Positions 25,078 to 33,072 of a stretch of DNA of 36,897 nt are shown here, in pieces. The DNA comes from Amycolatopsis circi. GTDB lineage: Bacteria; Actinomycetota; Actinomycetes; Mycobacteriales; Pseudonocardiaceae. A program made the position numbers and the translations under genes. The number at the start of each line of letters is the position of its first letter. Within the stretch, counting starts at the first letter, position 1. The stretch covers positions 1-36,897 of the forward strand of contig NZ_PQIA01000092.1 of NCBI RefSeq assembly GCF_003385235.1, given 5' to 3'. The notes below the pieces were generated by a model. That model was not told the origin of the DNA. It did no database searches and saw nothing but the letters and a program-made list of their open reading frames with translations.

Positions 25078-25107
25078 TGCCCCGGTCTGGTCCGCCAGGC
25101 CGGGGCA
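25078..25107 (+). terminator. Terminator after the aminopeptidase gene
   Basis: TGCCCCGGTCTGG (25078-25090) pairs with CCAGGCCGGGGCA (25095-25107), 13 base pairs with one G-U, around a TCCG tetraloop. CTGTCCTTTTCC follows, giving a short T-rich tail 15 bases after the stop. Confidence 0.85.
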
Positions 25108-25181
25108 CTGTCCTTTTCCGCTGGTCCACCGATCCCCCTCGGTCGTTTTCGTGGTCGCCGGGGACGCTACGGCGAGGGTCT

Positions 25182-25232
25182 GACAATTTCGGACCGCAGT
25201 CACCCGATCGCGTTAAGTGATCGAAAATTGTC
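25182..25232. promoter_or_regulatory. Spaced inverted repeat upstream of the small DNA-binding-like gene
   Basis: GACAATTTCG (25182-25191) and CGAAAATTGTC (25222-25232) are near-perfect inverted copies 30 bases apart, AT-rich against a GC-rich background, and end 25 bases before the next start codon. They could be a pair of operator half-sites or a long-loop stem. Confidence 0.4.
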
Positions 25233-25257
25233 GGGGGTCGCCGATACCTTCGCGGCC

Positions 25258-25734
25258 ATGACGATCATTCAGGAGCACCGGACCGAGGTCCGGTCGGGAG
25301 ATATCCAGTACCAGGTCGCCGTCGTCACCCGCACCGAGGACGGCGAGCCGGAGCGAGTCACCGTCACGGTCGGCGGAGAACGGCCGGACGGCGAACCCGT
25401 CGTCGAGGGCAGACTCGAACTCGACGTGACGTCCGTGGCGACCGTCGCGGAACTGCTCGACACAAGCCTGCGCACCTTCGCGGGCGGCGGCTCGCGGCGA
25501 AGATCGCGCGGACGCCCGGCCCAGCAGGGCAGGCCGTGGACCGACGAGATGGACGCGGATCTGGAGGCCCGCTGGCTCGCGGGCGATTCGGTGACCGAGC
25601 TGGCGCGGCATTTCGCGCGGACGCCGGGAGGGATCCGGGCGCGCCTGCCGCGGGTCGGCTGCGATCCGGAACATCCGGGGAATCATCTGCCGACGCCGCC
25701 GAGTCTCCGCGAAGCGGAGGAGGGGGCGGACTGA
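25258..25734 (+). CDS. Small protein with C-terminal helix-turn-helix/SANT-like segment, unknown function
   Basis: The 158-residue protein has an N-terminal beta-rich half (TIIQEHRTEVRSGDIQYQVA, VTRTEDGEPERVTVTVGGE), a basic linker GSRRRSRGRPAQQGRPWT, and a C-terminal segment DEMDADLEARWLAGDSVTEL followed by ARHFARTPGGIRARLPRVG. The last part resembles the DNA-binding helix-turn-helix of Myb/SANT or GcrA-like proteins that tests sequence at the third helix. The ATG at 25258 has no good ribosome site; GATACC seven bases upstream resembles a -10, so the message may be leaderless. I infer a transcription-related role but do not recognise the family. Confidence 0.65.
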   Translation: MTIIQEHRTEVRSGDIQYQVAVVTRTEDGEPERVTVTVGGERPDGEPVVEGRLELDVTSVATVAELLDTSLRTFAGGGSRRRSRGRPAQQGRPWTDEMDADLEARWLAGDSVTELARHFARTPGGIRARLPRVGCDPEHPGNHLPTPPSLREAEEGAD

Positions 25735-26280
25735 CGAGCGCCCGCCGGGTTCGCATCCCGCGGCGGGCCCGGCGAGGCGTTGTCTGCGCGCCGGAGTGGC
25801 GGCTTGGGCATCAAGCGGACGGGTTGGGCGATGCCGACCTGTGCGGCCCGGCGGCTGGGCGACCATCGGCTCGTGTTGCCGTGTTGCCGTGTTGCCGTGT
25901 TGCCGTGTTGCCGTGTTGCCGTGTGGGTTGGGTGGCCGGATGGGTTGGACAGGCTGGGCGGTGCGGAACGACCTGCGCGCTGGCCGGATGGCTTGGGCGG
26001 CGGGAGGTTCGGCTGGCCGAACGACTCCGTGTCGCCGAACGACCCTGTGTCGCCGGACGGTCCGGCGAGGCTGGGTGGCTCGGATGGTCAGGTGACCCGG
26101 GCGGGAGGTGCGCTGCGGCCGGATGGCTCCGGTGGTCGGTGACGTGTGCCTGGTTGGCCCGGACAAACCCAGCTAGGCGATCTGTGGCTGCGCGATCCCA
26201 GCGGCCACTGACGACGGCGGGAGGAGCGGGAAAACCACGGAAGTCCTGGGGAGGGGACGGCCAGGGTGAGCAAACCCTCT
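25735..26280. other. Gene-free repetitive spacer before argC
   Basis: No convincing gene. The segment contains an eight-base tandem array (25873-25920), then degenerate copies of GGCCGGATGG(G/C)TTGGGC and of CCGAACGAC(T/C)C(C/T)GTGTCGCC. Open frames on both strands read as Arg/Trp/Gly- or Pro/His/Thr-rich repeats. The texture resembles the spacer before pheS. Confidence 0.6.
25873..25920. repeat. Six perfect tandem copies of GTGTTGCC
   Basis: The octamer GTGTTGCC is repeated six times without error from 25873 to 25920, followed by a partial GTGT. Copy number could vary by slippage. It lies in noncoding sequence between a small putative DNA-binding gene and argC. Confidence 0.95.
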
Positions 26281-26309
26281 TTGTTTGAGCTTGCATGCTC
26301 GTGCATAAT
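26281..26309 (+). promoter_or_regulatory. argC promoter, apparently leaderless
   Basis: TTGTTT (26281-26286) and CATAAT (26304-26309) are separated by 17 bases, a good housekeeping-sigma arrangement. The usual distance to transcription start points to the A of the argC ATG at 26317, and no ribosome site precedes that ATG. Confidence 0.7.
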
Positions 26310-26315
26310 CATTCG
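26302..26315. promoter_or_regulatory. ARG box (ArgR operator)
   Basis: TGCATAATCATTCG matches 11 of 14 positions of the symmetrical arginine-repressor box TGAATAATTATTCA. It covers the argC -10 element, so ArgR bound with arginine would block RNA polymerase. A weaker symmetrical stretch, GAGCTTGCATGCTC (26287-26300), adjoins it and may be the second box expected for a hexameric repressor. argR is encoded in the same operon. Confidence 0.75.
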
Positions 26316-26316
26316 T

Positions 26317-27345
26317 ATGACGGTGAAGATCGCGGTAGCCGGTGCCAGCGGGTACGCGGGCGGCGAACTGCTGCGCCTGCTTCTGACCCATCCCGAGGTC
26401 GAGATCGGCGCTCTCACGGCGGCGAGCAGCGCGGGGACGACGCTGGGCACGCACCAGCCGCACCTGGTTCCGCTTGCCGGGCGCGTGCTGCTCGAGACGA
26501 ACGCGGAGACGCTCGCGGGCCATGACGTCGTGTTCCTGGCTCTGCCGCACGGCCACTCGGCCGAGATCGCGGCTCAGCTCGGGCCGGACGTGCTCGTGGT
26601 CGACCTCGGGGCCGATCATCGGCTCGCGGACGCGGCGGACTGGCGACGGTGGTACTCCGGCGAGCACGCGGGGCAGTGGCCGTACGGGATGCCCGAGCTT
26701 CCCGGTGCGCGCGAGAAGCTCATGGGCACCAAGCGGATCGCGGTTCCCGGCTGTTTCCCGACTGGCGGATCGCTGGCGTTGGCGCCTGCGTTGGCGGCGG
26801 GGCTGGTCGAGCCCGCGGTCACGGTGGTGTCGGTGACGGGGACGTCCGGTGCGGGCAAGAGCCTCCGGCCGAATCTGCTCGGGTCCGAGGTCATGGGCAA
26901 CGCGAGTGCGTACGGCGTCGCTGGGGCGCATCGGCATACGCCGGAGTTCGTGCAGAACCTCTCCGGTGCGGCGGGCAAGCCGGTGACCGTTTCGTTCACG
27001 CCGGTGCTCGCGCCGATGCCGCGCGGCATTCTCACCACGGCGAGTGCGCAACTCCTCAAAGACGTCGACGAGGCTGCCGTGCGCGCGGTGTACGAGAAGG
27101 CTTATGGCGCAGAGGCGTTCGTCCAGATCCTGCCTGAAGGAACCTGGCCCACGACCGCAGCCACCGTCGGCTCGAACAACGTCCAGCTCCAGCTCGGGAT
27201 CGACGCCGACGCGGGCAGGTTGGTCGTCGTCACGTCGATCGACAACCTCACCAAGGGCACCGCGGGCGGTGCCGTCCAATCGATGAACCTGGCGCTCGGT
27301 TTCCCCGAGGCCACCGGACTTTCCACCGTGGGAGTGGCACCGTGA
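26317..27345 (+). CDS. argC: N-acetyl-gamma-glutamyl-phosphate reductase
   Basis: The 342-residue enzyme reduces N-acetylglutamyl-phosphate to the semialdehyde with NADPH, the third step of arginine synthesis. It has the nucleotide-binding start VKIAVAGASGYAGGELLRLL, the substrate-site cysteine in VPGCFPTG, and the His-containing GAHRHTPEF. The ATG at 26317 sits directly at the predicted transcription start, so the gene is probably translated without a leader. Its stop overlaps the argJ start (GTGA). It is the first gene of the arginine operon. Confidence 0.97.
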   Translation: MTVKIAVAGASGYAGGELLRLLLTHPEVEIGALTAASSAGTTLGTHQPHLVPLAGRVLLETNAETLAGHDVVFLALPHGHSAEIAAQLGPDVLVVDLGADHRLADAADWRRWYSGEHAGQWPYGMPELPGAREKLMGTKRIAVPGCFPTGGSLALAPALAAGLVEPAVTVVSVTGTSGAGKSLRPNLLGSEVMGNASAYGVAGAHRHTPEFVQNLSGAAGKPVTVSFTPVLAPMPRGILTTASAQLLKDVDEAAVRAVYEKAYGAEAFVQILPEGTWPTTAATVGSNNVQLQLGIDADAGRLVVVTSIDNLTKGTAGGAVQSMNLALGFPEATGLSTVGVAP

Positions 27346-28502
27346 CCGTCACCGGACCGAAGGGTTTCCGCGCCGCGGGCGTGGCCGCCGGGATCAAAGC
27401 CTCCGGCGCGCTCGACTTCACGCTGGTCGTCAACGACGGCCCGTTCGACGTCGCGGCGGGGGTGTTCACCCGGAACGTGATCAAGGCCGCGCCGGTGCTG
27501 TGGTCGCAGGAAGTGCTGAAGCAGCAGAAGCTGAAGGCCGTCGTGCTCAACTCCGGCGGGGCGAACGCGGCTACCGGGCCGGGCGGGTTTCAGGACACTC
27601 ACGCGACGGCCGAGAAGGTCGCCGAAGTGCTGGGCGCCGGGGCGATCGAGGTGGCCGTGTGTTCCACCGGGCTGATCGGCGAGCGGCTGCCGATGCCGGC
27701 GGTTCTGTCCGGTGTGGACAGTGCGGTCAAGGCGCTGGACACCAGCCCGGAAGCGGCGCTCAACGCGGCCACCGGCGTCATGACCACCGACAGCAAGCCG
27801 AAGCAGGCGTTCGCCCGGCACGAATCCGGGTGGAGCGTCGGCGGGTTCGCCAAGGGCGCGGGAATGCTCGCGCCGAATCTCGCGACGATGCTGTCCGTGC
27901 TGACTACGGATGCCGTGGTGGGCAAGGAAACTCTCGACCGGGCGTTGCGCGCCGCCACGCACGTCACGTTCGATCGGCTGGACGTGGACGGCGGCACTTC
28001 GACCAACGACACCGTGCTCGTGCTCGCCTCGGGCGCGAGTGGCGTCGAGCCGACTGAGGCCGAGTTGACCGAGCTGCTCACCAAGGTCAGCCACGACCTC
28101 GTGCTGCAGCTGCGGGCCGATTCCGAAGGCGCCACGAAGGATGTCGACGTCACGGTGAAGGGCGCTGCGTCCGAGGCCGACGCGATCGTGGTGGCCCGGA
28201 CGATCGCCGAGGACAACCTGGTCAAGACCGCCTTGTTCGGGTCCGATCCCAACTGGGGCCGGATCGCGATGGCGCTCGGCCGCGCGCCCGCGCGGATCGA
28301 CCCCGAGACGGTGTCGATCGCGATCAACGGTGTCACCTTGTTCGCGGGCGGTACGACGGCTGAGGACCGGTCGGCGGCAGACCTGTCCGGGCGCGCCATC
28401 GACGTCGTCGTGGACCTTGGGGTCGGTTCGGCCGAGGCCACGATTTACACCACGGATCTCTCGCACGCGTACGTCGAAGAGAACAGCGCGTACTCGTCAT
28501 GA
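27342..28502 (+). CDS. argJ: Bifunctional glutamate N-acetyltransferase/ornithine acetyltransferase
   Basis: The 386-residue precursor recycles acetyl groups from N-acetylornithine to glutamate and may also use acetyl-CoA. It cleaves itself before the nucleophilic Thr in the conserved ATGVMTTDSKPK motif (near residue 148) to form alpha and beta chains. Other family marks are TRNVIKAAPVLWS, VVLNSGGANAATG, CSTGLIGERLPM, GMLAPNLATML and the C-terminal AYVEENSAYSS. The GTG at 27342 overlaps argC; the stop overlaps argB (ATGA). Confidence 0.97.
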   Translation: MTVTGPKGFRAAGVAAGIKASGALDFTLVVNDGPFDVAAGVFTRNVIKAAPVLWSQEVLKQQKLKAVVLNSGGANAATGPGGFQDTHATAEKVAEVLGAGAIEVAVCSTGLIGERLPMPAVLSGVDSAVKALDTSPEAALNAATGVMTTDSKPKQAFARHESGWSVGGFAKGAGMLAPNLATMLSVLTTDAVVGKETLDRALRAATHVTFDRLDVDGGTSTNDTVLVLASGASGVEPTEAELTELLTKVSHDLVLQLRADSEGATKDVDVTVKGAASEADAIVVARTIAEDNLVKTALFGSDPNWGRIAMALGRAPARIDPETVSIAINGVTLFAGGTTAEDRSAADLSGRAIDVVVDLGVGSAEATIYTTDLSHAYVEENSAYSS

Positions 28503-29434
28503 CCGATACCGGAAGGCTCGTCTCCGCCGACGAACGGCTCGCCAGTGCGGCCGAGAAGGCCGGCGTGCTGATCGAAGCGCTGCCGTGGCTGCAGCGGTTC
28601 CACGGCGCGACCGTCGTGGTCAAGTACGGCGGCAACGCGATGATCGACGACCAGCTGAAGGCCGCCTTCGCCGAGGACATGGTGTTCCTGCGGCTGGCCG
28701 GCCTGCACCCGGTCGTCGTGCACGGCGGCGGTCCGCAGATCAGCGCGATGCTGTCCCGGCTCGGCGTGCCGGGGGAGTTCAAGGGCGGCCTGCGCGTCAC
28801 CACGCCGGAGACCATGGACATCGTGCGGATGGTGCTGGTCGGGCAGGTCAGCCGCGAGCTGGTCGGCCTGATCAACGCGCACGGGCCGTACGCGGTCGGC
28901 ATCTCCGGCGAGGACGCGCGGCTGTTCACCGCCGAGCGCAAGCAGGCCACTGTGGACGGTGAGCAGGTGGACATCGGCCTGGTGGGCGAGGTCGCCGAGG
29001 TGAACCCGGACGCGGTGCTCGACATCGTGAACGCGGGCCGGATCCCAGTCGTGTCCACGGTCGCCCCGGACGTCGACGGCGTGGTGCACAACGTCAACGC
29101 CGACACCGCCGCGGGCGCGCTCGCGGCAGCGCTCGGCGCGGAGAAGCTCGTCGTGCTCACCGACGTCGAAGGCCTTTACGCCAACTGGCCGGACCGGTCG
29201 TCGCTGATCGACCGGATCCCCGTCGACCGTCTCGAACGCATGCTGCCCGGCCTCGCCAGCGGCATGATCCCGAAGATGGAGGCGTGCGTGCGCGCGGTGC
29301 GCGGCGGCGTGCGCGGCGCCCACGTCATCGACGGCAGGCTCGCCCATTCGGTGCTGCTCGAGGTCTTCACCTCGCGCGGCGTCGGGACCATGGTGCTGCC
29401 CGAGGCAGCGGCATCCGGAACGGAGAACGCGTGA
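28499..29434 (+). CDS. argB: Acetylglutamate kinase
   Basis: The 311-residue kinase phosphorylates N-acetylglutamate, usually the arginine-feedback step. It shows the amino-acid-kinase marks VVVKYGGNAMID, LHPVVVHGGGPQIS, VGLINAHGPYAVGISGED, NADTAAGALAAALGAEKLVV and SGMIPKMEACVRAV. The N-terminal helix before the core (LASAAEKAGVLIEALPWL) is of the type found in arginine-sensitive, hexameric enzymes, so feedback inhibition is likely. ATGA overlap with argJ and GTGA overlap with argD show translational coupling. Confidence 0.97.
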   Translation: MTDTGRLVSADERLASAAEKAGVLIEALPWLQRFHGATVVVKYGGNAMIDDQLKAAFAEDMVFLRLAGLHPVVVHGGGPQISAMLSRLGVPGEFKGGLRVTTPETMDIVRMVLVGQVSRELVGLINAHGPYAVGISGEDARLFTAERKQATVDGEQVDIGLVGEVAEVNPDAVLDIVNAGRIPVVSTVAPDVDGVVHNVNADTAAGALAAALGAEKLVVLTDVEGLYANWPDRSSLIDRIPVDRLERMLPGLASGMIPKMEACVRAVRGGVRGAHVIDGRLAHSVLLEVFTSRGVGTMVLPEAAASGTENA

Positions 29435-30636
29435 CTACCCTCAAGTCCAATGCGGACGGTCAGCAGCACTGGCAGTCGGCGGTCATGGACAACTACGGCA
29501 CCCCCGGCCTCACCCTGGTGCGCGGCGAAGGCGCGCGAGTGTGGGACGCGGACGGCTCCGAGTACGTCGACCTGGTCGGCGGCATCGCGGTGAACGCGCT
29601 CGGCCACGCCCACCCGGAGGTGGTGCGCGCGGTCACCGAGCAGATCTCGAAGCTCGGGCACACGTCGAACCTGTACGTGAACCCGGTCGCGGTCGAACTC
29701 GCCGAGACCCTTCTCGACGTCGCGGGCCTGAACGGGCAAGGCAAAGTCCTGTTCGTCAACTCCGGCGCGGAGGCCAACGAGGCCGCGCTGAAGATCACCC
29801 GGCTCACCGGCCGCAGCAAGGTCGTCGCCGCGGAGGGCGCGTTCCACGGCCGCACCATGGGCGCGCTGTCGCTCACCGGGCAGCCGTCGAAGCGCGAGGC
29901 GTTCGAGCCGCTGGTTCCGGGCGTCACGCATGTTCCGTACGGCGACGTCGAGGCGTTGCGGGCCGCCGTGGACGGCGAGACCGCGGCTGTCTTCTTGGAG
30001 CCCGTGCTCGGCGAGGCCGGAGTGATCCCTGCTCCGGACGGCTACCTGCAGGCCGCGCGCGAGATCACCAAGGCCGCCGGGGCACTGCTCGTGCTCGACG
30101 AGGTGCAGACCGGGATCGGGCGGCTCGGCACCTGGTTCGGCTTCCAGCAGGCCGGGATCGTGCCGGACGTGATCACGCTCGCGAAGGGCCTAGGCGGCGG
30201 CCTTCCGCTCGGCGCGGTGATCGGCGTCGGCGCGGCGGGCGACCTGCTGAAGCCGGGCCAGCACGGCACGACCTTCGGCGGCAACCCGGTGTGCTGCGCG
30301 GCCGGGCTGGCCGTGCTGCGCACGATCGTCCGGGACGACCTGCTCGACCACGTTTCGGCGCTGGGCAAGGACATCGCCGCCGGCGTCGAGGCGCTCGGCC
30401 ACCCGCTCGTCTCCGGGGTCCGCGGCGCGGGGCTGCTGCTCGGCATCGGCCTGCGCGAACCGGTTTCCGCGGCCGTCGCGAAGGCCGCGCAGGACGCGGG
30501 CTACCTCGTCAACCCGGTCGCCCCGGACACCGTCCGGCTCGCCCCGCCGCTCGTGCTCGACGAGCAGCAGGCGCGCGGCTTCCTCTCCGCCCTCCCGGGC
30601 GCGCTCGACTCCACCACCACGAAGGAATCCGACTGA
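29431..30636 (+). CDS. argD: Acetylornithine aminotransferase
   Basis: The 401-residue class III PLP transaminase forms N-acetylornithine from the semialdehyde with glutamate. Key parts are VDLVGGIAVNALGHAHPEVV, LFVNSGAEANEAALKI, AFHGRTMGALSLTGQ, the Asp of LVLDEVQTGIGR that contacts PLP, and the Schiff-base lysine in ITLAKGLGGGLPLGA. The start is GTG at 29431 inside the end of argB. The C-terminus ends SDSTTT-like with TTKESD, and the stop overlaps the argF ATG by one base. Confidence 0.97.
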   Translation: MTTLKSNADGQQHWQSAVMDNYGTPGLTLVRGEGARVWDADGSEYVDLVGGIAVNALGHAHPEVVRAVTEQISKLGHTSNLYVNPVAVELAETLLDVAGLNGQGKVLFVNSGAEANEAALKITRLTGRSKVVAAEGAFHGRTMGALSLTGQPSKREAFEPLVPGVTHVPYGDVEALRAAVDGETAAVFLEPVLGEAGVIPAPDGYLQAAREITKAAGALLVLDEVQTGIGRLGTWFGFQQAGIVPDVITLAKGLGGGLPLGAVIGVGAAGDLLKPGQHGTTFGGNPVCCAAGLAVLRTIVRDDLLDHVSALGKDIAAGVEALGHPLVSGVRGAGLLLGIGLREPVSAAVAKAAQDAGYLVNPVAPDTVRLAPPLVLDEQQARGFLSALPGALDSTTTKESD

Positions 30637-31562
30637 TGCCTCGCCACTTCCTCCGCGACGACGACGTCACGCCCGCCGAACAGACCGCCCTGCTCGATCT
30701 GGCCGACCAGCTGAAGGCCGACCCGCTCGGCACGAAGGCGCTGGCCGGGCGCACGGTGGCGGCGATCTTCGAGAAGAACTCCACCCGCACCCGGTTCTCG
30801 TTCGAGGTCGGCATCAGCCAGCTCGGCGGGCATCCGGTGATCGTCGACGGCCGCTCGATGCAACTCGGCCGCGAGGAGACCATCGAGGACACCTCGCGCG
30901 TGCTGTCCCGTTACGTCGACGCCGTCGTGTGGCGCACCTTCGCGCAGAAGCGCATCGACTCGATGGCGTCGGTCGCGTCGATCCCGATCGTCAACGCGCT
31001 CACCGACGAGTTCCACCCGTGCCAGGTGCTCACGGACCTGATGACCATCCGCGAGCGCAAGGGCAAGCTCGCCGGGCTCACGCTCACCTACCTCGGCGAC
31101 GGCGCCAACAACATGGCGCATTCGCTGCTGCTCGGCGGAACCACGGCCGGGATGAACGTGCGCGTCGTGTCGCCGGAGGGTTTCCAGCCCGATCAGCAGG
31201 TGATGCTGGACGCCAAGCAGCACGGCGAGGAAACGGGCGGCAGCGCGACCGTCTTCACCGACGCGCGCGAGGCCGCCGAGGGTTCGGACGTGCTGGTCAC
31301 CGACACCTGGACGTCGATGGGGCAGGAGAACGACGGCCTCGACCGGGTCGGCCCGTTCCGTGCCCTGCAGATCAACGCCGAGCTGCTGAAGCGCGCCGCC
31401 GACGAGGCGATCGTGCTGCACTGCCTGCCCGCGCACCGCGGCTGGGAGATCACCGACGAGGTGCTCGACGGCCCGGCCAGCGCGGTGTGGGACGAGGCCG
31501 AGAACCGGCTGCACGCGCAGAAAGCCCTGCTGGTCTGGCTGTTCGGGCAGAACGGCCGATGA
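30636..31562 (+). CDS. argF: Ornithine carbamoyltransferase
   Basis: The 308-residue enzyme joins ornithine and carbamoyl phosphate to give citrulline. The carbamoyl-phosphate site is EKNSTRTRFSFEVG, with the second contact in TDEFHPCQVLTDL; the ornithine loop is near TDTWTSMGQE and the catalytic cysteine is in LHCLPAHRGWE. Length matches the anabolic family. It starts at ATG 30636 (TGATG overlap with argD) and its stop overlaps argR. Confidence 0.97.
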   Translation: MPRHFLRDDDVTPAEQTALLDLADQLKADPLGTKALAGRTVAAIFEKNSTRTRFSFEVGISQLGGHPVIVDGRSMQLGREETIEDTSRVLSRYVDAVVWRTFAQKRIDSMASVASIPIVNALTDEFHPCQVLTDLMTIRERKGKLAGLTLTYLGDGANNMAHSLLLGGTTAGMNVRVVSPEGFQPDQQVMLDAKQHGEETGGSATVFTDAREAAEGSDVLVTDTWTSMGQENDGLDRVGPFRALQINAELLKRAADEAIVLHCLPAHRGWEITDEVLDGPASAVWDEAENRLHAQKALLVWLFGQNGR

Positions 31563-32059
31563 CCAGCAGCCGGGTCGGGCGCCAGGCGCGGATCACCGAA
31601 CTGGTGTCCACGATGGCCATCCGCAGCCAGACGGAGCTGGCGCGGCTGCTGGCGGCCGAGGGAATCGACGTCACGCAGGCGACGCTGTCGCGCGACCTCG
31701 ACGAACTCGGCGCGGTCAAGCTGCGCGGCGCCGACTCGGGTGCGCCGGTCTACGTCATCCCCGAGGACGGCAGCCCCGTCCGCGGCGTGCAGGGTGGCAC
31801 TTCGCGGCTGTCCCGGCTGCTCGCCGAACTGCTGGTGTCGGCGGATTCGTCGGGCAACCTCACCGTGTTGCGCACGCCGCCGGGCGCCGCGCAGTTCCTC
31901 GCGAGCGCGATTGACCGGGCGGCGCTGGAAGAGGTCGTCGGGTCGATTGCGGGCGATGACACGGTCGCGGTGATCGCGCGCGAACCGCTTACCGGACGCG
32001 ACCTTGCCGAGCGGTTCACCGCGCTCGCGCAAGGTTCGGCGGAAGGGGACGAGCCGTGA
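31559..32059 (+). CDS. argR: Arginine repressor
   Basis: The 166-residue repressor has an N-terminal winged helix (RQARITELVSTMAIRSQTEL, then DVTQATLSRDLDELGAVKLR) and a C-terminal oligomerisation and arginine-binding domain with PPGAAQFLASAIDRAA and the IAGDDTVAVIA loop whose aspartates bind arginine. As a hexamer it should close the ARG box in front of argC, so the operon encodes its own regulator. ATGA overlap with argF; its stop overlaps the next gene. Confidence 0.97.
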   Translation: MTSSRVGRQARITELVSTMAIRSQTELARLLAAEGIDVTQATLSRDLDELGAVKLRGADSGAPVYVIPEDGSPVRGVQGGTSRLSRLLAELLVSADSSGNLTVLRTPPGAAQFLASAIDRAALEEVVGSIAGDDTVAVIAREPLTGRDLAERFTALAQGSAEGDEP

Positions 32060-33048
32060 CCCGGCGGGTCGTGCTCGCTTATCCGGGCGGGCACGGCTCC
32101 TCAGCCGCGCTGAATCTCCTGGCCGCACAAGGCGAAGTGGTTGCCGTGGCGGTGGATTTCGGTGCTAACGATACAGATTTGTGGGCGCTTCGGCGGCAGG
32201 CAACGGCCGACGGTGCCGCCGAGGTCGTGGTCGCGGACGTCCGCGAGGAATTCGCGAACGGCTACTGTTTGCTTGCACTGCAAGCGAATGCACTGATTCT
32301 CGACCGGCATCCGCTGGTCCTGGCCCGGCCGCTGCTGGCGAGCCAGCTCGTCGCGACCGCGAGGGACCGGAACGCGTCGGCCGTCGCGCACGGCGGCGGT
32401 GACGCGTTGTCCAGCATGATCGCGACACTCGCGCCGGACCTGGAGATCGTCGAACTTGGCATCCGAGGCAGGCACGAGTTGTCGACGAGCCGGACTTTGT
32501 GGGGCAGGTCCGTGAATGGTGGCTACCGCTGCACCGAGAACGCCGTGGTGAACCTCGGCATGCCGGACGAAGTCGTCGTCACCTTCGAGCAGGGCGTACC
32601 GGTCGCGATCGACGGCGAGACGGTCAGCGTGGCCGAGGCCGTGCAGAGACTCGGCCATCGGGCGGGGCCGCACGGAATCGGCCGGTTCGACCTGGCGGAC
32701 AGCTACGACGCGCCGGGCGCGGCAGTGTTGATCACCGCGCATCAGGAGCTGGAATCAGTCACCCTGGACCGCGATCTGGCGAGGTTCAAACGCGGCGTCG
32801 ACCGTCGATGGGCCGAGCTGGTGCACGACGGGTTGTGGTTCTCGCCGCTGCGCGAGCCGCTGGACGCGTTCGTCCGGCGGGCGCAGGAGCGCGTGTCCGG
32901 CGAGGTGCGGCTGGTGCTGCACGCGGGCAGCGCGACCGTCGCCGACCTCCCCGGGAGGCGGCTTCGCCCGGTCGGACGGCGGTACCGTCCGGTCACCGGG
33001 CAGACTCCGCTGGGGAGCACCCAGCATCCGAGCACCCAGGCGTCCTGA
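32056..33048 (+). CDS. Degenerate argininosuccinate synthase homologue (ArgG-like, probably inactive)
   Basis: The 330-residue product sits where argG normally lies and clearly derives from ArgG: EVVAVAVDFG, EEFANGYCLLALQANALILD, WGRSVNGGY, MPDEVVVTFEQGVPVAIDG, APGAAVLITAHQELESVTLD, FKRGVDRRWAELVHDGLWFS and SGEVRLVLHAGSATV follow the family order. But the ATP-binding SGGLDTS is PGGHGSS, the GKGNDQVRFE block is gone, the segment around SIDQN is cut to about ten residues, and GIKSREIYEAPGA has shrunk to SYDAPGA. It is about 70 residues shorter than normal ArgG, with an unusual basic/Thr-rich tail. Codon use is looser than in its neighbours (runs with A/T third bases near 32160-32290). It keeps an intact frame with an ATGA-type coupling to argR. 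A synthase role is unlikely; a regulatory or structural role is possible. Confidence 0.85.
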   Translation: MTRRVVLAYPGGHGSSAALNLLAAQGEVVAVAVDFGANDTDLWALRRQATADGAAEVVVADVREEFANGYCLLALQANALILDRHPLVLARPLLASQLVATARDRNASAVAHGGGDALSSMIATLAPDLEIVELGIRGRHELSTSRTLWGRSVNGGYRCTENAVVNLGMPDEVVVTFEQGVPVAIDGETVSVAEAVQRLGHRAGPHGIGRFDLADSYDAPGAAVLITAHQELESVTLDRDLARFKRGVDRRWAELVHDGLWFSPLREPLDAFVRRAQERVSGEVRLVLHAGSATVADLPGRRLRPVGRRYRPVTGQTPLGSTQHPSTQAS

Positions 33049-33072
33049 GACGCCGGACGAGAGAGGCAGAAC

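Noticed and set aside
25873..25920. CRISPR array
   Set aside because: The octamers are contiguous with no spacers, and no cas gene is present.
25780..26296. Open frames across the repetitive spacer before argC, including Trp/Gly/Arg-rich and Pro/His-rich ones
   Set aside because: They are readings of the repeats; all three frames of the octamer array stay open, so openness is not evidence.
32056..33048. Plain frameshifted argG pseudogene
   Set aside because: The frame is uninterrupted, coupled to argR, and losses are clean internal deletions rather than stops or frameshifts.
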